DNA of 64,000 bases. Origin: an uncultured Pseudomonadales bacterium. GTDB lineage: Bacteria > Pseudomonadota > Gammaproteobacteria > Pseudomonadales > Azotimanducaceae. The stretch is taken from the NCBI GenBank assembly GCA_958296195.1, contig OY282455.1:1116001-1180000 (forward strand), in the 5' to 3' direction. Of the stretch, positions 27,051 through 35,254 are shown piece after piece (the first letter of the stretch is position 1; every line of letters starts with the position of its first letter). The notes under the pieces were generated by a model, which saw only the letters and a list, made by a program, of their open reading frames with translations, searched no databases and was not told where the DNA came from. The translations under genes and the position numbers were made by a program.

Positions 27051-28415
27051 TTATTCCTCCTGTTCCACAGTGAGCACAAGGCCCTGCACGGCCGTGACCC
27101 GCACCTTGGCGCCCTTCGCCAAGGGCCTGTCGGACTGCGCTTGCCAGACTTCGCCAAAGGCCCGCACTTGGCCTTGGCCGGTAAAGTCCTGCAGCGCCAA
27201 ACCGGTGCCGCCGACCATGCTTTCCGGCCCGGTGGCCACGGCTTGCCGTCGAGCGCGGATGGCGCTGCCTACGACCAGAAAGGCGATGGCGGCGCCGGCA
27301 ATGGCGAAGCCGCCGATGATCGGCAAGGGCAGTTGATAGCCGGGGACCTCCGTATCCATCAACATGATCGAGCCGGCGACGAAGGCGACCACGCCGCCCA
27401 CGCCAAGCACGCCGTAGGTTGGCGTGACCGCTTCGGCGATCAACATGCCTAGGCCGATCAGAATCAGGGCGAGGCCGGCGTAGTTGATCGGCAGCATCTG
27501 CAGGCCGTAGGCGCCGAGCAGCAGGCAGATGACGCCAGTGACCGCTGGGAACAGCATGCCGGGGTTGTAGAACTCCAGAATCAAACCATACACTCCGATG
27601 ATCAGCAGGCCGTAGGCGATGGAGGGGTCGGTGATGATGGACAGCAGTTCATGGCGCCAATCGGCTTCAACAAAGACCAATTCCGCGTCGGCGGTGGCCA
27701 ATGCGCGCGCTTCGTCGTTCAGGGTGATCGTGCGGCCGTCGAGTTGGTTGAGCAGGTCCCCTAGATCTTGCGCCACCAGATCGATCACGTTCCGCTCCAA
27801 GGCTGCACTGGCCCGCAGGTTGGCCCCTTCGCGCACGGTCTTCTCAGCCCATTCGATGTTGCGGCCGCGCAATTCGGCGAGGCTTTGCAGGTAGGCGACG
27901 GCGTCGTTCACGATCTTCTTGGTCATGGCGTCGCCGGCCGCGGCCGGCGGTGCCTCCGCTTGCTCCTCCTCCGCATCTTCGCCTTCCGAAGCCGGTGGGT
28001 TCGGCACGGGCTGGGGAGCGCCCGGCGCCAAGCTGACGGGCGTGGAGGAGCCGATGTTGGTGGCCGGCGCCATGGCCGCCACATGGCTGGCGTAGGCGAT
28101 GTAGGTGCCGGCGCTGGCCGCTCGGGCGCCGTCTGGGGAGACGTAGGTGACCACCGGCACCTCGGCCGCCAGTATCGCCTTGACCAGATCCCGCATGGAC
28201 TTGTCGAGTCCTCCCGGCGTGTCCATGCGAATCACCAAGGCCGCGGCCGCGGCGGCTTCGGCGTCCTCAATGGCGCGGATGACCAGGTCGGCGCTGGCGG
28301 GGCCGACCGGGCCGTCCAAGGCAACCACCCAGACTTGGGCGGCCAAGCCCTTCCCGGCGGCGGCGATCGAGGCGCCGAGCAAGGCGGTGTTGAGCAGCAG
28401 TCGCAAGCGCATCAT
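27051..28415 (-). CDS. NfeD-family membrane serine protease (long form)
   Basis: A 454-residue long NfeD protein. A signal segment (~1-25) is followed by a ClpP-like periplasmic protease domain: MDTPGGLDKSMRDLVKAIL, then SPDGARAASAGTYIAYASH with the catalytic serine. A lysine-bearing helix follows at TKKIVNDAVAYLQSLAELRGRN. An acidic Pro/Ala-rich loop (about residues 140-165) interrupts this domain. Then come four to five membrane helices and the C-terminal NfeD OB-fold (QVRAFGEVWQAQSD, VRVTAVQGLVLTVE). Its ATG directly follows the stop of the CoA ligase gene and precedes slipin, giving a three-gene coupled unit. Confidence 0.93.
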   Translation of the reverse strand: MMRLRLLLNTALLGASIAAAGKGLAAQVWVVALDGPVGPASADLVIRAIEDAEAAAAAALVIRMDTPGGLDKSMRDLVKAILAAEVPVVTYVSPDGARAASAGTYIAYASHVAAMAPATNIGSSTPVSLAPGAPQPVPNPPASEGEDAEEEQAEAPPAAAGDAMTKKIVNDAVAYLQSLAELRGRNIEWAEKTVREGANLRASAALERNVIDLVAQDLGDLLNQLDGRTITLNDEARALATADAELVFVEADWRHELLSIITDPSIAYGLLIIGVYGLILEFYNPGMLFPAVTGVICLLLGAYGLQMLPINYAGLALILIGLGMLIAEAVTPTYGVLGVGGVVAFVAGSIMLMDTEVPGYQLPLPIIGGFAIAGAAIAFLVVGSAIRARRQAVATGPESMVGGTGLALQDFTGQGQVRAFGEVWQAQSDRPLAKGAKVRVTAVQGLVLTVEQEE

Positions 28416-30068
28416 TCAGCCGGCCTTGATGCGCAGATCCGGAAGTTGGTAGCCCTGTTCGGCCAAGTTCGCGCGCACCGCCTTCTTGTCCATCTTGCCG
28501 GTGGAGGTCAGCGGAATGCCCTCGACTGGGATGATGTCGTCGGGAAGCTGCCAACGCGCGAAGGCGGTGGCGCAGTGCTCCAGGACTTGCTGTGCGTTGA
28601 CGGACATGCCCGGCGCCACCACGATGAGCGCCACTGGGCGTTCATCCCATTTCGGATGCGGCTGCGCCACTACGCAGGCTTGGGCGACGCCGTCCATGGC
28701 GACGATGTGGTTCTCCAAGTCCACGCTGGATATCCATTCGCCGCCGCTTTTTACCAAATCCTTGGAGCGGTCGGAGATGATGAGGTACTCCTCGGGGTCG
28801 ATCTTGCCCACGTCGCCGGTGATCAGCCAGCCGTCATGAAAGCGCTCCGGCTGTGGGTTGCGGTAGTACTCGGAGCAGATCCAAGGCCCGCGCACCAGGA
28901 TTTCGCCGACGCTCTCGCCATCGTGGGGCAGGCGGTTAAAGTCTTCGTCGAAAATGTCCAGATCCAGCCCGGGCATGATTTGACCGGCCTTGGCCAAGTT
29001 GGCGAACCGCTCTTCGTCGCTGAGCTTTAGCTGGCTGCGCTTCATCACGCGCCGGGACAGGGCCGCCAGGGGCGAGGTCTCGGTCATGCCCCAGCCTTGC
29101 ACCATCTCCACGCCCAGCGTCTCCCAGTACCAGCGAATCAGGGATGGCGGCGGCGCCGAACCACCGCAGGTGACACGGGACAGGCAAGAAAGGTCGTAAG
29201 CGCCGGGATTGGTCTCAACCAAGCCCTTAACGCCCTGCCAGATGGTCGGCACCCCGGCGGAAAGGGTGACTCCTTCGGAAACCATGAGGTCGAGCAGCCG
29301 CGCCGGGTTCATGAAGCGATGCGGCATGACCTGCTTGCAGCCGAGCATCAGGGCGGACCAGGGGACGCCCCAGCCCATGGCGTGGAACATCGGCACGATG
29401 CCGAGGATCACGTCCGCTGCCGAAAGGGCCATGGAGTCGGTCATGCACTGGGTGAGCGTGTGCAGGTATTGGGAGCGGTGCTCGTACTCCACGCCCTTGG
29501 GATGGCCGGTGGTGCCGCTGGTGTAGCAGAGCCCGAGCGGGGCGCATTCATCCATCTGCGGCCAATCGTAGTGCGGCGGCTGGCCCTTGATGAAGGCTTC
29601 GTAGTCGATGGCGCCCGGCAGGTTCGTGGACCAGCCCGCGAAGCCTTGCTCCGCCGCCACCACCACCTGCCGCACACTGGGGATGACGGCCTGCAGGGCT
29701 TCAAGCAGCGGCAGCAGGTCCGCGTCAATGATGATGAGCTTGTCCTCGGCGTGGTTGATGATGTATTCGAGGTCCTTAGCGCCGAGGCGAATGTTCAGCG
29801 TGTGCAGCACGGCGCCCATGCCGGCGCAAGCGTGATAAGCCTCCAGATGGCGGGCGCCGTTCCACATGAAGGTGCCCACCCGGTCCCCCATGCCGATGCC
29901 GGCGGCTTGGAGCGCATGGGCTAGCTGGTGGGCGCGGTTGCGGGTCTCCCGGTAGGTTTGGCGGCGCACACCCTGCTCCGTGGCGGTCACGATCTCTTCC
30001 TCCGGCGCCACCTTGGCGCCGCGGTCGAGAATGTTGGACATCAACAGCGGGGTGCGTTGCATCGCCAT
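28416..30068 (-). CDS. Medium/long-chain fatty-acid-CoA ligase (AlkK-like)
   Basis: A 550-residue ANL-family CoA ligase. Motifs are LCYTSGTTGHPKGVEYEHRS (P-loop), GWGMTETSPL, TGDVGKIDPEEYLIISDRSKD, SGGEWISSVDLEN and TSTGKMDKKAVR. The ETSP/GGEWIS pattern fits the AlkK/fatty-acid branch. It is the first gene of a unit with nfeD and slipin: the TGA stop is followed at once by the NfeD ATG. That linkage of acyl activation with membrane quality control is unusual and may reflect membrane lipid turnover (inference). Confidence 0.92.
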   Translation of the reverse strand: MAMQRTPLLMSNILDRGAKVAPEEEIVTATEQGVRRQTYRETRNRAHQLAHALQAAGIGMGDRVGTFMWNGARHLEAYHACAGMGAVLHTLNIRLGAKDLEYIINHAEDKLIIIDADLLPLLEALQAVIPSVRQVVVAAEQGFAGWSTNLPGAIDYEAFIKGQPPHYDWPQMDECAPLGLCYTSGTTGHPKGVEYEHRSQYLHTLTQCMTDSMALSAADVILGIVPMFHAMGWGVPWSALMLGCKQVMPHRFMNPARLLDLMVSEGVTLSAGVPTIWQGVKGLVETNPGAYDLSCLSRVTCGGSAPPPSLIRWYWETLGVEMVQGWGMTETSPLAALSRRVMKRSQLKLSDEERFANLAKAGQIMPGLDLDIFDEDFNRLPHDGESVGEILVRGPWICSEYYRNPQPERFHDGWLITGDVGKIDPEEYLIISDRSKDLVKSGGEWISSVDLENHIVAMDGVAQACVVAQPHPKWDERPVALIVVAPGMSVNAQQVLEHCATAFARWQLPDDIIPVEGIPLTSTGKMDKKAVRANLAEQGYQLPDLRIKAG

Positions 30069-30328
30069 TGCCGACGTTCTCCTTGAAAATGGTTGGAACG
30101 GCGCATCAGTTTACCGCAAGGTCTCATGACCTTCAGCGATGGATTGCTGCGGTGCCGGTCTCCTTGGGGACTGCGGGTTTCTCTGGCCAGTTTCGCCAAA
30201 TTGTGGCTATTTTCTTAACTCCGCTGGCCGTTCTTCTGCATGGGAGTCAGTCTAAAGCCACTTTTCTCGGAGTTGGCACGACTATTGACTGTGAACGCCT
30301 AGTCAGAACTCACATGGAGCTTGCCGAC

Positions 30329-30526
30329 ATGCAACCAGCTTTCCGACTGTCCCGCGTCAACCAGCCTAGAGCGACGGGCTGGGCCATGTTGCTGCTGATT
30401 GGCGTATTCGTGGCCCTTGGCTTGGCGGCCGATCAGGTGGCGTCGGCCGGCGCTGCACAGGCTCGTCCAGCGCTGTCCCCCGATCTCGCCTACCCGGCGT
30501 GCTGCATCTTTTGGGAGCGGCAATGA
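30329..30526 (+). CDS. Small membrane protein coupled to PspC
   Basis: A short open frame of 65 residues with one predicted membrane segment (TGWAMLLLIGVFVALGLAA) and a short tail containing two adjacent cysteines (YPACCIFWERQ). ATG 30329 is preceded by GGAG at a suitable distance; ATG 30314 is also in frame. Its stop overlaps the PspC ATG by 4 bp (ATGA), which argues that it is translated. I do not recognise the family. Confidence 0.5.
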   Translation: MQPAFRLSRVNQPRATGWAMLLLIGVFVALGLAADQVASAGAAQARPALSPDLAYPACCIFWERQ

Positions 30527-30729
30527 TGGCGAAGAAATTGGCCCGCCGGCTGTCCGCATGGCGTCTTGACAAGGCGAACGGCTGGGTCGCCGGCGTCTGC
30601 GCCGGGCTGGCCGCCGCTTGGCGCCTTGACCCGGCCTTGGTGCGGGTGGCGTTCGTCGTCGCCGCCCTGTTCGCACCCACTCTAGTCATCGCCGTCTATT
30701 TGATTGCCTGGGTGGTGTTGGACGGCTAG
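30523..30729 (+). CDS. PspC-domain envelope-stress protein
   Basis: A 68-residue protein consisting of a PspC domain: RRLSAWRLDKANGWVAGVCAGLAAAWRLDPALVRVAFV, then a hydrophobic helix ending LIAWVVLDG. PspC proteins sit in the inner membrane and respond to envelope stress. This stand-alone short form without PspA/B is common. Coupled to the small membrane protein just before it. Confidence 0.85.
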   Translation: MMAKKLARRLSAWRLDKANGWVAGVCAGLAAAWRLDPALVRVAFVVAALFAPTLVIAVYLIAWVVLDG

Positions 30730-30886
30730 CGTTGGGCTTTGCGCCTCATCCCGCCATCAATTGGCCCTCGCAACCTTGAGGTGGGCTAGGCTTGCCGCCA
30801 TTCCCCATTGCGTATTGGCCGCGGCTCAAATAGAGTGCGGCAATTGGTTTGGGCGGATGAGAGCGCAGCACGGCAGGAGGGAATTC

Positions 30887-32302
30887 ATGAGCGGATACGG
30901 TTTCGACGGTTTTGGGCGCAGGGGCGTTCGCTGGGTGGCGGCGTTTGCGGGTTTGGCGCTGACGATGTTGGCCGGCGCAGCCTATGCGGAGATCAGCGAG
31001 GAGGGGCAGTTCGTCCTGAACACCTTCTCCTTCCTGATTTGGGGCGCCTTGGTGATGTGGATGTGCGCCGGCTTCACCATGCTGGAGTCCGGCTCCGTGC
31101 GCACCAAGAACGCCTCCATGATCTGCCTCAAGAACATTGGCCTCTACGCCATCGCTGGGCTGGGCTACTTCGTCATCGGCTACAACCTGATGTACGTTGA
31201 TGTGGGGTCGCTGGTTGGCTCCTTCAGCCCCTTCTACGGCTCTTCGGAGGCGGAAATTGCCCTCCTGTCGCTTGGCGAGGACGCCTCCGCCGCGGCAGTG
31301 CAAGCCGCCAAGGACGCGGTCATCGCCAACGGCTACTCGACCATGTCGGACTGGTTCTTTCAAATGGTTTTCGTCGCCACCGCCGCCTCCATCGTTTCCG
31401 GCGCCTTGGCGGAGCGGGTGAAGCTCTGGTCCTTCTTTGCGTTTGTGGCGCTTTTGACGTCGGTCATCTACCCCATCGTCGGCGCTTGGACTTGGGGTGG
31501 GGGCTGGCTCAGCCAGATGGGTTTCCAGGATTTCGCCGGGTCAACCATCGTCCACTCCACTGGCGGCTGGGCCGCCTTGGCCGGGGCCTTGGTGGTGGGG
31601 CCAAGGCTCGGCAAGTTCAGGGCGGACGGCAGCGTCAAATCGACGCCCCCCTCCAACATTCCCGCCGTGACCCTAGGCGTTTTCATCCTTTGGTTGGGCT
31701 GGTTCGGCTTCAACGGCGGCTCGCAACTGGCGCTGGCCGGCGCCATCGACGCGGTGGCCATGAGCAATGTGCTGGTGAACACCAACCTCGCCGCCGCCGC
31801 CGGAGTGCTGGCCGCCGTCAGCATCTCCAGGCCGGTCTTGGGACGGGTTGACTTGCTGGCCTCCCTGAACGGCGCCATCGCTGGGCTGGTGGCCATCACC
31901 GCCGGGCCGGACATCGTGAACCATGTCTGGGCCATCGTCATCGGCGCCGTTGGCGGGGTTCTCTGCACGTTCGGCATAAAGCTCCTGGAAAGCCTGAAAG
32001 TTGACGACGTGGTCGGCGCCGTGCCGGCCCACCTTTTCGCCGGCGTTTGGGGCACCCTCGCCGTCTGCATAGCCGCCGGCGGCGACCTCGTTGTGCAGTT
32101 GACCGGCATCGTCAGCATAGGCGTCTTCGTGTTCACCTTTTCCGGTCTGGTGTGGCTGGTTCTGGACAAGACGCTTGGCGCTCGGGTCAGCGCTTCCGTC
32201 GAGGAAATGGGCCAGGACGTAGCGGAGCTTGGCATTGAAGCCTATCCGGAATTCGTGGTCATGGCGGACGCGGACGACCTCAGCGAGATGAGCGCCAAGT
32301 AG
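30887..32302 (+). CDS. amt: Ammonium transporter
   Basis: A 471-residue Amt/Rh channel with an N-terminal signal sequence (residues ~1-32, ending GAAYAE). Then FLIWGALVMWMCAGFTMLESG, TKNASMICLKNIGLYAIAG, FQMVFVATAASIVSGALAERV, DFAGSTIVHSTGGWAALAGALVVGPR, and PAHLFAGVWGTLAV carry the conserved twin-histidine pore and gate residues. ATG 30887 has a strong AGGAGGGA ribosome-binding site. No glnK follows, although amt-glnK pairing is usual; I found no convincing sigma-54 site. Confidence 0.95.
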   Translation: MSGYGFDGFGRRGVRWVAAFAGLALTMLAGAAYAEISEEGQFVLNTFSFLIWGALVMWMCAGFTMLESGSVRTKNASMICLKNIGLYAIAGLGYFVIGYNLMYVDVGSLVGSFSPFYGSSEAEIALLSLGEDASAAAVQAAKDAVIANGYSTMSDWFFQMVFVATAASIVSGALAERVKLWSFFAFVALLTSVIYPIVGAWTWGGGWLSQMGFQDFAGSTIVHSTGGWAALAGALVVGPRLGKFRADGSVKSTPPSNIPAVTLGVFILWLGWFGFNGGSQLALAGAIDAVAMSNVLVNTNLAAAAGVLAAVSISRPVLGRVDLLASLNGAIAGLVAITAGPDIVNHVWAIVIGAVGGVLCTFGIKLLESLKVDDVVGAVPAHLFAGVWGTLAVCIAAGGDLVVQLTGIVSIGVFVFTFSGLVWLVLDKTLGARVSASVEEMGQDVAELGIEAYPEFVVMADADDLSEMSAK

Positions 32303-32376
32303 CTGCCGGCGGCTCTGGGCTGGTTGGCCTATAACACACTTGCCGCCAAAGCACTCTGTAGCGTTGGAGCGGAAGC

Positions 32377-33153
32377 GTGTTGTTGCAGGGCAAAGTCATC
32401 GTCGTCAGCGGCGTCGGGCCGGGTCTTGGACAGGCGCTGGCTAGGCTGGCCGCGGCGGAGGGCGCCAGGGTGGCCTTGGGCGCCCGCAATGGCGCCTACC
32501 TGCAGGAGACCGCGGAGGGCGTGAATGCGGCCGGCGGGGAGGCGGTGTGGCGCTCCACCGACGTCACCCAAGCCGAACAGTGCGCAGCGCTGGCGCAAGC
32601 GGCGGTGCAGGCGTTTGGGCGCATTGACGGGCTGGTCAACAGCGCCTACAACCACGGCGATTGGGCCACCTGCGACGTCGCCAATCCCGAAACTTGGCGG
32701 GACGCCTATGAGGTCAACTGCGTCGGCGCCCTGCGCATGGCCCAAGCCGTGCTTCCAGCCATGCAGGCCGCCGGCGGCGCCATCGTCAACGTTTCGACCA
32801 TGAGCACGGTCAACCCCTTTCCGGGCGAGAGCGCCTACGCCGCCAGCAAGGGTGCGCTCAACGCGATGACCCGCCACATGGCCCAGGATTTCGGCCGCTT
32901 CAACATTCGCGTCAACGCCGTGCGCTTGGGCTGGATCCACGGCGCTCCGGTGCGCGCCTACATCGATGCGCAGGCGGCCGGCGGGCGCCGCCGGGACGAG
33001 GTGGTCGGTGAAATTGCCGGGCGCATCCCGCTGGGCGTCATCCCGCCCGAAGACGATTGCGCCAAGTCCGTGCTGTTCTTTGTTTCCGACTACGCCAAGG
33101 TGGTGACTGGTGCCTCGCTGGACGTCAACGGCGGCCAGTACATGGCGCCCTAG
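32377..33153 (+). CDS. Short-chain dehydrogenase/reductase
   Basis: A 258-residue Rossmann-fold NAD(P) oxidoreductase starting at GTG 32377, after GGAG. The cofactor loop is VSGVGPGLGQALA (a TGxxxGxG variant). NSAYNHGD replaces the common NNAG, NVSTMSTVN supplies the catalytic Ser region, and YAASKGALNAMTR gives YxxxK. C-terminal DVNGGQYMAP is typical. It is the first gene of a close-packed five-gene cluster, so its substrate is probably the same as that of the SnoaL and SRPBCC proteins. Confidence 0.9.
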   Translation: MLLQGKVIVVSGVGPGLGQALARLAAAEGARVALGARNGAYLQETAEGVNAAGGEAVWRSTDVTQAEQCAALAQAAVQAFGRIDGLVNSAYNHGDWATCDVANPETWRDAYEVNCVGALRMAQAVLPAMQAAGGAIVNVSTMSTVNPFPGESAYAASKGALNAMTRHMAQDFGRFNIRVNAVRLGWIHGAPVRAYIDAQAAGGRRRDEVVGEIAGRIPLGVIPPEDDCAKSVLFFVSDYAKVVTGASLDVNGGQYMAP

Positions 33154-33177
33154 GCGCCGCCGGCGTCAACTCACCAC

Positions 33178-33675
33178 ATGGCCAACCCAACGGCTGAACT
33201 CGAAGCGCGCATCGCACAGCTACAGGCGGAGAGCGACATTCGCCGCCTCAAGGCCCGCTACCTCAACGCTTGCGACGCCAAGGACCTGGCGGCGATGAGG
33301 GGTTGCTTCACCGAGGATGCGGAGATCCTCTACCCCCCGCTGGGCCGCTTCGATCTTGACGGCCTGATGGAGATATTCGAGCGGCTGGCCACGACCACCG
33401 CCGTAGTCGACGTGCATCAGGGCCACAACGCCGACATCGAGATTCGTGGAGATGAGGCTTCGGCGACTTGGAGTCTCGGCTTCTCCACCTACAACCCGGA
33501 GGATGGATCGTTCCGCCTGCTGGCCGGCTTCTACTTTGACCGCTACCGCAAGACACCCGCCGGCTGGCGCATTTGCTACACTGAATCCCGCCCCCGCACG
33601 ATCGTTGACGGAGCGCTGGCGGAGGGCGGATTGCAGGCCAACTGGGTGGAGAAAGACAATGCAGTGGACGGCTGA
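33178..33675 (+). CDS. SnoaL/NTF2-like domain protein
   Basis: A 165-residue cone-shaped alpha+beta protein of the NTF2-like superfamily. The fold signs are IRRLKARYLNACDAKDLAAMRGCFTEDAEI (helix pair then first strand), HQGHNADIEIRGDEASATW, and RYRKTPAGWRICYTESRP. Members act as small isomerases, hydrolases or dehydratases (SnoaL, ketosteroid isomerase, scytalone dehydratase). The catalytic residues cannot be assigned by eye. It lies 24 bp after the SDR and overlaps the next gene by 17 bp. Confidence 0.82.
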   Translation: MANPTAELEARIAQLQAESDIRRLKARYLNACDAKDLAAMRGCFTEDAEILYPPLGRFDLDGLMEIFERLATTTAVVDVHQGHNADIEIRGDEASATWSLGFSTYNPEDGSFRLLAGFYFDRYRKTPAGWRICYTESRPRTIVDGALAEGGLQANWVEKDNAVDG

Positions 33676-34174
33676 AGAACAGGACCCGAGGCTCGCGTAC
33701 AACCCGGACGCGGTGGTGGTTTCGGTGCAGGTGGAGATCGATGCGCCGGCCTCCTTGGTGTGGGAGGTGCTCACGGACTTGCCCCGCTACGGGGAGTGGA
33801 ACCCGTTTTGCTTCCAATGCGAATCCACCTTGGAAATGGGCGCCCCGGTGGTGATGAAGCTGAACAGCTACCAAGGCGACGGCGCGGTGCTGGACAACTG
33901 CGAATACGTCTGCGCCTTCGAGCCGGAAAGGCTCCTGTCCTGGCGATTTCCCCACGACGACAATTGGCCCTATCCGGCTCGGCGCGATCAAATCATCGAA
34001 TCCCTCGGCCGCGAACGCTGCGCCTACCACTCGACGGACGCCTTCCTCGGCCCCAACGGCATTCATGTGATGCGGTTCGCGGGGGGCTGGGTGAAGCGGG
34101 CCTTTGATGACACGGCTAGGGCTTTGCAGGCGCGGGCCGAGGCGCTGCAGGCGGAGCGCAGCAAGGCGCACTGA
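33659..34174 (+). CDS. SRPBCC (START/Bet v1-like) ligand-binding protein
   Basis: A 171-residue member of the polyketide-cyclase/SRPBCC group. Signs are VEIDAPASLVWEVLTDLPRYGEWNPF and LLSWRF, then a long C-terminal helix (GGWVKRAFDDTARALQARAEAL). It starts at ATG 33659, inside the end of the SnoaL-like gene, and its stop is followed immediately by the ATG of the DUF1214 gene. It probably binds a bulky hydrophobic ligand in its helix-grip cavity. Confidence 0.85.
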   Translation: MQWTAEEQDPRLAYNPDAVVVSVQVEIDAPASLVWEVLTDLPRYGEWNPFCFQCESTLEMGAPVVMKLNSYQGDGAVLDNCEYVCAFEPERLLSWRFPHDDNWPYPARRDQIIESLGRERCAYHSTDAFLGPNGIHVMRFAGGWVKRAFDDTARALQARAEALQAERSKAH

Positions 34175-35254
34175 ATGAGCGCCATGCGCAGTCAATGGCA
34201 TCGCTTTTGCGACGAATTGAAGTCGCTGGGCGACCTCGTGGAGGCGGAAGGCGAAGTTGGTGAACTCGACCGGGCGGAGGGCTACCGCTATCTCACGCGG
34301 CTGCTGCGGCTGGCCTTGGAGATGAACCTTGAGCACGGCAGCACCCGCCACCCTTCGTTCTACAGCCTGTCCCACGAGACGGCGAAGATCGGTGCCGACA
34401 ACCCGGACAACCTGTACCTGAACGCCCGCATCGACGGTCGGTACGCCTACGAGGTCACCGGCAACGTTGGCGGCGCCCCCTACTTAAGCCTCGGCACCAA
34501 GGAGAACCGCTACGCCATCGACGGGCGCATGATCTCCACAGGCGAAGTCGATTTGGCGGATTTGCAGGTTGCGCCGGACGGCGCCCTGCGCCTCCTCGTG
34601 TCGGCAAGCCCGGCGGACGGCAACTGGCTGCCGATGAGCGAACGAAGCAACATGCTGATCGTGCGGCAAACGTTCAACGACCGGGCGCGGGAGGCGCCGG
34701 CGCGGCTGGCCATTCGCCGGCTGGAACCGGACCCGGAATGCGACCTGCTGAGCCCGGCGCTTCTCGACGCACAACTGCGCAGTGCATTGGCCTTCGTCGG
34801 CGGCACCGCGAAGACCTTTTGGGGTTGGGTGGAGCGCTTCCGGCGCGAGCACCGCAACGAATTCAAGCTGGGTGATCAGTCCTTCTTCCAAGCCGCCGGG
34901 GGCGACCCGAACATCTGCTACATCTACGCCTTCTGGGAGATGGCGGCGGACGAGGTGCTGCTGGTGCGTTCGTCCGTGCCGCGCTGCGACTACTGGAACT
35001 TCCAACTCACCAACCTCTGGATGGAGTCCTTGGACTATCGCTTCCATCCCGTGCATTTGAACCATGCCAACGCCGTGCTGGATGCGGACGGCAAGCTGAC
35101 CATTCACGTCTCCCCTGAGTCCATTGCCGGGCTGCGCAACAACTTGGTGACCACGGGCCACAATCAAGGCGTCATGCTCATGCGCTGGGTCGGCGCGGAG
35201 GAGCATCCCGTACCGGAGCTGCGGCGGCTGAAACGGAGCGAGGTGACGGCGTGA
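34175..35254 (+). CDS. DUF1214-domain protein
   Basis: A 359-residue protein whose second half fits DUF1214 (NICYIYAFWEMAADEVLLVRSS, PRCDYWNFQLTNLWMESLDY, DGKLTIHVS, NNLVTTGHNQGVMLMRWV). The first half resembles the region that precedes DUF1214 in similar bacterial proteins (GYRYLTRLLRLALEMNLEH, NLYLNARIDGRYAYEVTGNVG). No signal peptide is seen. The biochemical role is unknown. It is translationally coupled on both sides. Confidence 0.8.
   Translation: MSAMRSQWHRFCDELKSLGDLVEAEGEVGELDRAEGYRYLTRLLRLALEMNLEHGSTRHPSFYSLSHETAKIGADNPDNLYLNARIDGRYAYEVTGNVGGAPYLSLGTKENRYAIDGRMISTGEVDLADLQVAPDGALRLLVSASPADGNWLPMSERSNMLIVRQTFNDRAREAPARLAIRRLEPDPECDLLSPALLDAQLRSALAFVGGTAKTFWGWVERFRREHRNEFKLGDQSFFQAAGGDPNICYIYAFWEMAADEVLLVRSSVPRCDYWNFQLTNLWMESLDYRFHPVHLNHANAVLDADGKLTIHVSPESIAGLRNNLVTTGHNQGVMLMRWVGAEEHPVPELRRLKRSEVTA

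Noticed and set aside
30740-30886. Possible sigma-54 promoter before amt (TGGG...CTTGC)
   Set aside because: The GG to GC spacing is one base short of the -24/-12 requirement.
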